From an uncultured Nitrospinaceae bacterium (lineage in GTDB: Bacteria; Nitrospinota; Nitrospinia; Nitrospinales; VA-1), in contig CAJWLY010000030.1 of the NCBI GenBank assembly GCA_913043155.1, positions 1 through 11,261 on the forward strand: a stretch of 11,261 bases of DNA. Reading direction: 5' to 3'. This document shows positions 5,411-11,261 of the stretch, piece by piece (positions within the stretch are counted from its first letter, which is position 1; every line of letters starts with the position of its first letter). Position numbers and translations under genes: made by a program. A model generated the notes under the pieces. It was given only the letters and a program-made list of their open reading frames with translations, was not told where the DNA came from and made no database searches.

Positions 5411-6862
5411 TCAGTTAAATCCAATCATTGGCCAATAGGTAAACAGCACGACGCCGAACACGGCCATGCCGATCAGGCTAAGGAGAGTTCCGGACCGTAT
5501 CATCTCACCTATTGTGATGAATCTCGACGAGTAAGCGAGTGCGGACGCAGGTGTAGCGATAGGCAGGATAAACGCAAAATTGCTGGGCAGAATAACCGCC
5601 ATGGCCGCAAGCGATGGCCCAATCCCATATGTATCGCACATGCTGAGCGTTGGGGGGAGCAAGACCGCAATCACGGCGGAGTTACTCATGAAGGTGGTAA
5701 CCACGGTGGACAACACCGCGACAACCAGTAAGAATATGGGCGCGCTTTGGATGGAACCTGCGAACACTTGTTTCGCTAGCCAAAGGGCGGCGCCGGACTC
5801 GGCCATGACTTCACCGAGGCAGATCGCTCCTCCGTACATCAAGATGACGCTCCAGTTCACGTGCTTTTCCACCATCTTCCAGTCGATGAGGTTGAGCACA
5901 AACAACATAGTGATGGAAACCAGCGCGATGTTAGCGATCCCCAACGCTTCGCCGAACCCAAACCAGAATAAAAGCGTCGCCAGCATCATCCCGGCGACAC
6001 CTTTTTCCTGGAAACTCGCGCGTCCCATCGACTGCGATTTTTTATGGAGCGCTTGCCGCGCCAGGTCGATATCCACCACATCCGGTGGAAACATAACGCG
6101 AAGCACTACCCACCCGCATGCGAGCAGGACGACCACTAGCGGGAAACTAAGTTGCGTGTATTCGAGGATGCTAATGGTACCCGAGCCCCCGGTTGTCTTC
6201 TCCAAGATTTCGACCGCGAGCGGGACGCGTCCGCCCCCCAATACCGTAGTAGCACCGCCAATAATGCATCCCCACGCCAACGCAAAAAATAATCCTTTCC
6301 CGTACACCGACTGCCCTTCCTTTAAATTCAGTGCACTCACGATTTCCATGACAATGGGAAACATCATAGCCGCCACAGCGTGCTCAGACATGAAGCAGGA
6401 ACTAACCGCACCAAACAGGTAGACCGCCGTGAGAAGACGTGCGGGGCTGTCGCCCCAGTTCTCAAGAACCCACACAGAAAGGCGTGCGCTGAGCCCACAC
6501 GCAATCATCGCCGCGGAAAGGATAAACACACCGAGAATGAAAAACACTGCCTTGTTGCCGAAAAAGGAGTACACCTGCGACGCATCCATAATTCCCATCA
6601 GCGGGACCGCCGCAATCGCCATCAGACTGGTAATCGAAAGCGGTATCAGGTTCGTCGACCACAGGCTGACGCAAAGGAAGAACAGGCACAAAACCTTGTA
6701 CGCCTCCGGCGCGAGATCGTCGGGTCCATCCATCGAAAGCAGAACAAAAAAAACAGCAAAAAAGACCGCGAGCAATATGCCCCGGCGCATACGGTCCAGG
6801 ATTATGATCGGTAGGGGTCGCCGATCAATGGTGATCTGGGGAGTAGGTTCGGTGGTTTTCAA
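5411..6862 (-). CDS. SLC13/DASS-type anion symporter (Na+-coupled anion permease)
   Basis: This 483-residue protein is highly hydrophobic, with about eleven or twelve membrane segments and a polar loop near 262-287. It shows the two-fold inverted-repeat plan of divalent anion:Na+ symporters. The two clamshell motifs, SNT in VcINDY, read SEH (159-161, in FMSEHAVAAMMFP) and SNS (393-395, in TFMSNSAVIAVLLPP). The usual GTPPN stretches are replaced by GGGRVP (209-214) and PIATPASAL (434-442). These changes fall in the parts that bind Na+ and substrate in DASS proteins, so substrate (sulfate, di- or tricarboxylate, other) cannot be called. The frame opens at a TTG (6862) without a clear Shine-Dalgarno; the ATG at 6790 (residue 25), just before the first span, is a reasonable alternative. 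It has its own terminator-like hairpin downstream and diverges from leuC. Confidence 0.88.
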   Translation of the reverse strand: MKTTEPTPQITIDRRPLPIIILDRMRRGILLAVFFAVFFVLLSMDGPDDLAPEAYKVLCLFFLCVSLWSTNLIPLSITSLMAIAAVPLMGIMDASQVYSFFGNKAVFFILGVFILSAAMIACGLSARLSVWVLENWGDSPARLLTAVYLFGAVSSCFMSEHAVAAMMFPIVMEIVSALNLKEGQSVYGKGLFFALAWGCIIGGATTVLGGGRVPLAVEILEKTTGGSGTISILEYTQLSFPLVVVLLACGWVVLRVMFPPDVVDIDLARQALHKKSQSMGRASFQEKGVAGMMLATLLFWFGFGEALGIANIALVSITMLFVLNLIDWKMVEKHVNWSVILMYGGAICLGEVMAESGAALWLAKQVFAGSIQSAPIFLLVVAVLSTVVTTFMSNSAVIAVLLPPTLSMCDTYGIGPSLAAMAVILPSNFAFILPIATPASALAYSSRFITIGEMIRSGTLLSLIGMAVFGVVLFTYWPMIGFN

Positions 6863-7223
6863 GGTTTGATTTATTCTCAGTGGTGCGCGCCAATAAAAAA
6901 AGCGCGTAACCTGCAGTAACTGTTCAGCCCACCCGGTGGGCGTAATATTTTCTCAGTCGGTCAATTGATCGACAGCCATTACAAACTTGCCCTAGTCCAT
7001 ACGCTTCAGTTCGAGGCCAAGTCCTTCACGCAAGCAACATGAGGAATTCATAACCGGTTGGTGATCTCGATCCGCACCTACCTGAGTTTGACAGGCAGAC
7101 TGTAACTCAGGCGTTTGAGGGTGTCGAGGGCTAGTTTCAGTATCTGTGAGCAGGTCCAGATTGCTAGTTTTTACTTAAGTTGTCAATTAATATACAAATT
7201 TTTGGTTTCACCAGCAAAATTAA

Positions 7224-7361
7224 ATGGTATTCTCTGCGCTTCTCGGTTTATCCTTGAAAAAACTACAGCCAAGACATCGCTTTTTAATCGAGCACAGACC
7301 CAGAAAATATAACGATTTCGGCCGGGTTGGGGCCGGATTGCCAAGTCATGGAAAAGGCTAG
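7224..7361 (+). CDS. Possible Leu-rich leader peptide of leuC (45 codons, uncertain)
   Basis: An ATG at 7224 opens a 45-codon frame ending in TAG three bases before the leuC ATG. Within codons 6-14 it has five leucines, each a different codon (CTT, CTC, TTA, TTG, CTA). A Leu-rich short frame just before a leucine-synthesis gene recalls attenuation leaders. Against this, there is no clear Shine-Dalgarno, the peptide is longer than classical leaders, and the hairpin after the Leu codons lacks a T-run. It could be chance. Confidence 0.2.
   Translation: MVFSALLGLSLKKLQPRHRFLIEHRPRKYNDFGRVGAGLPSHGKG
7317..7337 (+). promoter_or_regulatory. Hairpin in the leuC leader
   Basis: TTCGGCC and GGCCGGA pair over seven positions (one G-T) around a GGGTTGG loop, 27 bases before the leuC ATG and just ahead of its GGAAAAGG ribosome-binding site (7350-7357). 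There is no T-tract, so it is not a terminator; it might modulate translation. Confidence 0.3.
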
Positions 7362-7364
7362 ACG

Positions 7365-8663
7365 ATGGACATGACAATCACTGAAAAAATTCTAGCTGCC
7401 CACGCCAGGAAAGAAAAAGTACAGCCCGGCGAGAACGTCTGGGTGGACGTCGATGTTTTGATGACGCACGACGTGTGCGGTCCGGGCACCATCGGCATCT
7501 TCAAGGAACAGTTCGGTAAAGGCGCAAAAGTTTGGGATCGGAAGAAAGTCGTCATCATCCCCGACCATTATATTTTTACATCCGATACTCACGCCAACCG
7601 AAATATCGACATCCTGCGCGAATTCGTTGCCGAGCAGGACCTTCCCCATTACTATGACGTGGGGACGGAGGACTACAAGGGCGTATGCCATCTAGCCCTC
7701 GCGCAGGAAGGACACAATCGTCCTGGCGAAGTGCTGTTCGGAACCGACTCGCATACCTGCACCTCCGGCGCGTTCGGGATGTTTGCCACCGGAATCGGCA
7801 ACACCGACGCCGCGTTTATCTTGGGCACTGGCAAGTTATGGGTGAAAGTTCCCGAGAGCATGCGGTTCGAGTTCACCGGTGAGTTCCCTTCCTATATCAT
7901 GGCGAAGGACATCATCCTTCAAGTGATCGGTGACATCGGGGTCGACGGTGCCACTTACCGCACCATGGAATGGACGGGCAGCGCCATCATGAAATTTTCC
8001 ATGGAAGAACGCATGACGCTATGCAACATGGCGATCGAGGGCGGCGGAAAAAACGCCGTGATTGAAGCCGATGACACCACCTTCGAATATGTCAAACGGC
8101 GAACGGACAGGCCGTATACGGTATACCACTCCGATCCCGACGCGAATTACTTTTTCAAGAAAACCTATAACGCCGCCGACATGGAACCAATTGTCGCCAA
8201 ACCACACTCACCGGATAACAAAGCACTGGTTAAAGATTGTACCGATGTGAAGATCGACCGGTCCTACATCGGGTCGTGCACCGGCGGGAAATTAACCGAT
8301 TTTCTTGCGGCAGCAAAACTGCTCAACGGAAAAAAAGTCGCAGTCGATACCTTCATCGTCCCAGCTACAGTTGAAGTGGAAAAGGATCTTCAGCAGGAGA
8401 AGTTGGATGGGAAATCGCTGATGGACATCTTTAAAAATTCCGGATGCCATATCGGGGATGCATCTTGTGCAGCTTGTCTGGGCGGCCCTCAGGACACCTT
8501 CGGAAGAACACACGGAACCGAGGTGGTGGTGTCGACCACCAACCGCAACTTCCCTGGTCGGATGGGATCCAAGCAGTCCGAGGTTTACCTCGCCTCCCCT
8601 TACACGGTGGCGGCGTCAGCACTAACTGGACATATCACCGATCCGAGAGAGTTTTTTCAATAA
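7365..8663 (+). CDS. leuC: 3-isopropylmalate dehydratase large subunit
   Basis: With LeuD it isomerises 2-isopropylmalate to 3-isopropylmalate in leucine synthesis, in the cytoplasm, using a 4Fe-4S cluster. The 432-residue protein has aconitase-family marks: THDVCGPGTIG (34-44), IIPDHYIF (64-71), GTDSHTCTSGAFG (126-138), YIGSCTGGK and SCAACLGG. The three cluster cysteines are Cys305, Cys368 and Cys371. It continues with STTNRNFPGRMGS and ends ASALTGHITDPREFFQ. The wording throughout (for example ENVWVDVDVLMTHDVCGPG and VAKPHSPDN) is very close to what I recall of plant chloroplast isopropylmalate isomerase and unlike E. coli LeuC. That points to IPMI rather than homoaconitase, though paralogues cannot be excluded. 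GGAAAAGG at 7350-7357 supports the ATG at 7365; a second ATG two codons on is possible. leuD follows after 219 bp. Confidence 0.95.
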   Translation: MDMTITEKILAAHARKEKVQPGENVWVDVDVLMTHDVCGPGTIGIFKEQFGKGAKVWDRKKVVIIPDHYIFTSDTHANRNIDILREFVAEQDLPHYYDVGTEDYKGVCHLALAQEGHNRPGEVLFGTDSHTCTSGAFGMFATGIGNTDAAFILGTGKLWVKVPESMRFEFTGEFPSYIMAKDIILQVIGDIGVDGATYRTMEWTGSAIMKFSMEERMTLCNMAIEGGGKNAVIEADDTTFEYVKRRTDRPYTVYHSDPDANYFFKKTYNAADMEPIVAKPHSPDNKALVKDCTDVKIDRSYIGSCTGGKLTDFLAAAKLLNGKKVAVDTFIVPATVEVEKDLQQEKLDGKSLMDIFKNSGCHIGDASCAACLGGPQDTFGRTHGTEVVVSTTNRNFPGRMGSKQSEVYLASPYTVAASALTGHITDPREFFQ

Positions 8664-8882
8664 TTCGCGGGTTGCTGGAGAGATCTTAAGAGCTATCATT
8701 CTACGGGGCCTGGACAACGAAGAATCCCAAAAAAACTTTATTTGAAAGACATGATTCTTTCCCTTACAGGGACGTACCAACATTTTTTTTCAGGATGATT
8801 CCAGAAGCGAAAAGCTAATAACAACAACCGGAGTGACCTGATCGGTAGCTTGGTAATTCACAGATTCGAGAGTTAGGAAACC

Positions 8883-9467
8883 ATGAAACATATCATCGAA
8901 GGTAAGGCTTACGTTCTCGGCGACGACATCGACACCGACCAGATCATCCCAGCGGAACATTTAGTGTATAGCCTGAGTGATCCCGAAGAGAAAAAAAATT
9001 ATGGTAAGTTCGCACTCTCCGGCGTACCCACGGAAAATGCAGGCCTGCCCGACGGTGGAAAAGTTTTCGTGAGCGAGGGAAAACACGAATCAGAATACAG
9101 CATCATCGTTGGCGGAAAGAACTTTGGATGTGGCTCCTCGCGGGAACACGCTCCGGCCTGCCTTCAAATCGCAGGCATCCAAGCTGTGGTCGCTGAGTCA
9201 TATGCACGCATCTTCTACCGAAACTCGGTGGATGGTGGATTCCTCATCCCTTTCGAGACTCAAAGCAACCTCACCAACGAAACCAAAACCGGTGATGAGT
9301 TGAGCATAGACGTGGAAAAGGAAACCTTCACCAATAAAACTACAGGGAAAACCCACACCATGAAATCGCTAGGCGAGATCATCGAAATCATCCGTGCTGG
9401 AAATATTTTCGAATACGCCCGACAGTCTGGCCTCATCCAACCAAGTGAAACGCTGAACTCACCCTGA
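8883..9467 (+). CDS. leuD: 3-isopropylmalate dehydratase small subunit
   Basis: This is the swivel-domain partner of LeuC, completing the isopropylmalate isomerase active site. The 194-residue protein carries GDDIDTDQIIPAEHL (13-27), VGGKNFGCGSSREHAP (76-91, the substrate-binding loop), VVAESYARIFYRNSVDGG (102-119) and a C-terminal GNIFEYARQSGLI. The length, and the insert after the first loop (SDPEEKKNYGKFALSGVP), resemble plant/cyanobacterial-type small subunits as I recall them, matching the type of the adjacent LeuC. An AGGA at 8875-8878 lies four bases before the ATG. The 219-bp spacer after leuC is long for an obligate heterodimer partner and could hold a second promoter. No good terminator follows; the T9 tract near 9508-9516 lacks a strong stem. 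Confidence 0.95.
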   Translation: MKHIIEGKAYVLGDDIDTDQIIPAEHLVYSLSDPEEKKNYGKFALSGVPTENAGLPDGGKVFVSEGKHESEYSIIVGGKNFGCGSSREHAPACLQIAGIQAVVAESYARIFYRNSVDGGFLIPFETQSNLTNETKTGDELSIDVEKETFTNKTTGKTHTMKSLGEIIEIIRAGNIFEYARQSGLIQPSETLNSP

Positions 9468-9539
9468 GCCTTTACCTACTTCCTCACAAAGTTGCGTGAA
9501 TTTCGGCTTTTTTTTTGTTACATTGAAGCCTCATTTCCT

Positions 9540-9543
9540 GGAG
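9540..9543 (+). promoter_or_regulatory. Shine-Dalgarno site of the FGE-like gene
   Basis: GGAG lies seven bases before the ATG at 9551. It selects this start over the ATG at residue 14 (just before the hydrophobic core of the signal peptide). Confidence 0.6.
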
Positions 9544-9550
9544 TCTGAGT

Positions 9551-10393
9551 ATGATTTCAGCTCGCCGACACGGTTTATTATTGGGCTACATGCGGCTCGT
9601 TCTTCTAGTCGCCCTGTTATGGACCGTTTGCGCCTGGGGCAATGTCGCCTCGGGTTCGAGCGGAGACGGGTCGATCACGCCTGACGCCGAGATGATTCTG
9701 ATTCCTGAGGGGCCTTTCAGGATCGGAAGCGACAAAGAGGATATCGACTGGATAGTTCGGGAGTTCCGTTCTGAATCTCGCGAATGGTATCAAGACGAAA
9801 CGCCCGCACAGGAGATTTTTCTCAAGAGCTATTACATCGATAAGTTTGAAGTAACCAACTCACAGTACGAAATTTATATAAAAGCGACCGGCAAACTGGT
9901 ACCAAAATACTGGGATGACCCCAAGTTCAATTCTGCTAGAAAACCAGTGGTAGGGATAAGTTTCCAGGAGGCATCGGACTACTGTCAGTGGACCGGCAAA
10001 CGACTTCCCAACGAAGCGGAATGGGAGAAAGCCGCGCGCGGTGAAGACGCGCGCAAGTTCCCCTGGGGCAACGAAGCCGATCCCACCCGAGCCAATGTGT
10101 TCGGAACAAAAGATCAGAACCGGTATACGTCCTTTGTGGGAACCTATCCTCAGGGGAAAAGTCCTTATGGTGTCATGGACATGGCAGGCAATGTTTGGGA
10201 GTGGACGTCCGGATGGTACATCCCTTATCCGGACAACCGCCATAAAAGTGAAATGTTCGGCGAGACGTTGAAAGTGATGCGTGGCGGATCATGGAATTCG
10301 AATATGGACCTGGCTCGAACCGCTATCCGCGGAAAGGCCCTACCGGACCAACGGCAAAGTTATATTGGATTCCGCTGTATCAAGCGGTCCTGA
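9551..10393 (+). CDS. Secreted formylglycine-generating-enzyme (SUMF1) fold protein without catalytic cysteines
   Basis: Residues 14-35 form a signal-peptide-like hydrophobic segment (MRLVLLVALLWTVCAWG), without a good lipobox, so the protein is probably periplasmic or membrane-tethered. The rest is one FGE-sulfatase domain: MILIPEGPFRIGS (48-60), IDKFEVTNSQYEIY (96-109), WTGKRLPNEAEWEKAARG (147-164), FPWGN (170-174), YGVMDMAGNVWEWTSGWY (206-223), VMRGGSWNS (242-250) and YIGFRC at the end. True formylglycine-generating enzymes have a Cys pair shortly after the GGS motif; here that stretch (NSNMDLARTAIRG) has none, so oxidation of sulfatase cysteines is unlikely. Many such homologues are binding or structural proteins or other oxidoreductases. 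No sulfatase is nearby. The LRR gene follows after 17 bp, so they probably share an operon. Confidence 0.9.
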   Translation: MISARRHGLLLGYMRLVLLVALLWTVCAWGNVASGSSGDGSITPDAEMILIPEGPFRIGSDKEDIDWIVREFRSESREWYQDETPAQEIFLKSYYIDKFEVTNSQYEIYIKATGKLVPKYWDDPKFNSARKPVVGISFQEASDYCQWTGKRLPNEAEWEKAARGEDARKFPWGNEADPTRANVFGTKDQNRYTSFVGTYPQGKSPYGVMDMAGNVWEWTSGWYIPYPDNRHKSEMFGETLKVMRGGSWNSNMDLARTAIRGKALPDQRQSYIGFRCIKRS

Positions 10394-10395
10394 GC

Positions 10396-10401
10396 AAGGA
10401 G
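10396..10401 (+). promoter_or_regulatory. Shine-Dalgarno site deciding the LRR gene start
   Basis: AAGGAG lies nine bases before the ATG at 10411. The same frame is open further upstream to an ATG at 10291 inside the preceding gene, but the Shine-Dalgarno site and the signal peptide beginning at 10411 show that 10411 is the start. Confidence 0.8.
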
Positions 10402-10410
10402 AAAGAAACG

Positions 10411-11211
10411 ATGAGACGATCTTTACAGCTAGCGATGCTTGTAACATTGACAATTTTTCTGGTCCAGTCGGTTTCTGGATACGATCCGAGTCAACATCAG
10501 AAGAGTGCCGAAGGGAAAAGTAAACATGGTGGAGGAGGCAAAGGACATCATGGTTACGGACGGCCCAAGGGCCCGCCGGCGGATATCCCCACACATATCA
10601 AAGAACGGACCAGCCCCGACGGTAGGAAAATAAACCTCAATAACTCACTGGTCGGGGTTAAGGGGATGGCTATCATGGCTGAATCGCCGGAACTCAAAAA
10701 CATCGTTAGCATGGCTCTGAAAGGCAACAAACTGGGAGACGAAGGCGTGCGCATCCTCACCCAATCGAGTACTTTCAAACATTTGGAATATCTCTCGCTC
10801 TGGGATAATGGAGTTTCCGCGAGGGGAGCGCAGATGCTGGCACGTGGAGCAAACTTCTCTAAGCTGAAAGAACTAAACCTCACGAAGAATCAGTTAGGTA
10901 GTGATGGGGCCGTGTTGCTCGCCGACTCGCTCAACGTGGTTAACCTGACCTCCCTCGATTTGAGCGGCAACCAGATCGGTAACCGAGGCGCCATCGCCAT
11001 CGCCACCTCACCTTACCTGTCCAACCTTAAAAGTCTTGACCTGTTTGACAACAAAATCGGGCTTGACGGACTCAAGGCGTTGCTTCAGTCCAAGACGCTA
11101 GTAAACCTTGAACATCTGGACATTGTTCGAAACAATTACGACATAGAATCGGTAGTCGCGCTGGAGAAGACAACTACTCTGCCCAACCTGAAAACCTTTG
11201 TCGCCTACTAA
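10411..11211 (+). CDS. Secreted leucine-rich-repeat protein (ribonuclease-inhibitor type)
   Basis: This 266-residue protein starts with a signal peptide (MRRSLQLAMLVTLTIFLVQS, cleavage near VSG at 21-23). A low-complexity Lys/Gly/His stretch follows at 31-50 (HGGGGKGHHGYG), which may bind metal or act as a flexible linker. From about residue 72 to the end come six to seven leucine-rich repeats of nearly constant 27-residue period, of the form LxxLxLxxNxIGxxGxxxLA. The clearest are LKELNLTKNQLGSDGAVLLA (152-171) and LTSLDLSGNQIGNRGAIAIA (179-198). The N-IG-G spacing is that of the RNase-inhibitor/LRR_6 class, which forms binding surfaces for other proteins. The partner is unknown. It follows the FGE-like gene by 17 bp and both are exported, so a joint role is plausible. 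No terminator was found before the window ends. Confidence 0.88.
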   Translation: MRRSLQLAMLVTLTIFLVQSVSGYDPSQHQKSAEGKSKHGGGGKGHHGYGRPKGPPADIPTHIKERTSPDGRKINLNNSLVGVKGMAIMAESPELKNIVSMALKGNKLGDEGVRILTQSSTFKHLEYLSLWDNGVSARGAQMLARGANFSKLKELNLTKNQLGSDGAVLLADSLNVVNLTSLDLSGNQIGNRGAIAIATSPYLSNLKSLDLFDNKIGLDGLKALLQSKTLVNLEHLDIVRNNYDIESVVALEKTTTLPNLKTFVAY

Positions 11212-11261
11212 CCGGGTTTTCAGTCTACCGTCTCCAACGGCGTTCATTGAAGCGATCGATA

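Larger units (their letters stand above)
6863..7364. other. Divergent non-coding region between the transporter and leuC
   Basis: About 500 bp without a confident gene. It holds a GC-rich inverted repeat (6927-6941, GCCCACCCGGTGGGC), two weak FleQ-like 14-mers (6960-6973 and 7182-7195), an A+T-rich block around 7165-7235, a short Leu-rich ORF (7224-7361) and a hairpin (7317-7337) before leuC. Promoters for both flanking genes must lie here, but no -35/-10 pair was good enough to call. Confidence 0.5.

Noticed and set aside
5580..6422. 280-codon plus-strand open frame
   Set aside because: It lies antisense inside the transporter gene. Its translation shows no recognisable domain or membrane logic, while the minus-strand frame is a clear SLC13/DASS protein.
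6927..6941. GC-rich inverted repeat as a terminator
   Set aside because: The stem leaves almost no loop when fully paired, only a broken T-tract follows, and no plus-strand gene ends nearby.
7161..7313. Sigma-70 promoter for leuC
   Set aside because: Several -10-like words occur (TATACA, TGGTATTCT, TATAAC), but none has a reasonable -35 at 16-18 bp, so no single promoter could be chosen.
8737..8765. Promoter for leuD (TTGAAA-N17-TACAGG)
   Set aside because: The -35 is acceptable but the -10 matches only three of six positions.
9496..9535. Rho-independent terminator after leuD
   Set aside because: There is a T9 tract, but no stable stem directly precedes it. The GGCTT/AAGCC pairing spans the T-tract itself.
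10291..10410. N-terminal extension of the LRR frame into the FGE-like gene
   Set aside because: The frame is open from 10291, but the Shine-Dalgarno site at 10396-10401 and the signal peptide place the start at 10411.

Overview
The window is bacterial, with about half G+C, short intergenic gaps and Gram-negative-style envelope proteins. It holds eight well-supported genes. No rRNA, tRNA, CRISPR array, insertion sequence or phage gene was seen. The isopropylmalate isomerase subunits look closest, from memory, to the chloroplast/cyanobacterial-like type. Together with the mix of other genes, this would fit a deep-branching Gram-negative lineage such as the Nitrospinota or a relative, but that placement is a guess.

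Layout: (1) Bases 1-1500 are the 3' part of an NAD-salvage gene in which the end of a nicotinamidase is fused in frame to a complete nicotinate phosphoribosyltransferase. (2) Bases 1501-1890 are non-coding and carry an excellent sigma-54 promoter (1827-1842). About 118 bp upstream of it lies a palindrome resembling the binding site of the flagellar regulator FleQ. (3) Bases 1891-3411 encode an unusual membrane protein: signal peptide, periplasmic AMIN domain, one membrane span, then a cytoplasmic FliG-like middle domain with an intact EHPQ motif, followed by a MotE/MgtE_N-like helical repeat. (4) Facing it on the minus strand are a DUF502 membrane protein (3380-4000) and, upstream of it in the same operon, a receiver-less FleQ/FlrC-like sigma-54 activator (4032-5081). 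The activator has a sigma-70-type promoter placed so close to the ATG that its mRNA would be almost leaderless. (5) After a gap with a hairpin terminator comes a minus-strand SLC13/DASS-type anion symporter (5411-6862). (6) A 500-bp divergent gap leads to leuC (7365-8663) and, after an unusually long 219-bp spacer, leuD (8883-9467). (7) The window ends with two secreted proteins spaced 17 bp apart: a formylglycine-generating-enzyme-fold protein lacking the catalytic cysteines (9551-10393) and a leucine-rich-repeat protein (10411-11211).

How the parts may work together: leuC and leuD form one enzyme of leucine synthesis, and the NAD-salvage gene and the transporter look like ordinary metabolism. 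The candidate undescribed system lies in 1696-5129. A sigma-54 activator with a flagellar-regulator-type HTH sits next to a sigma-54-driven gene whose product joins flagellar switch and stator-chaperone modules to a cell-wall-binding domain. No other flagellar gene is in the window. The direct link (activator drives the FliG-like gene) is an inference from promoter type, operator-like sites and adjacency.
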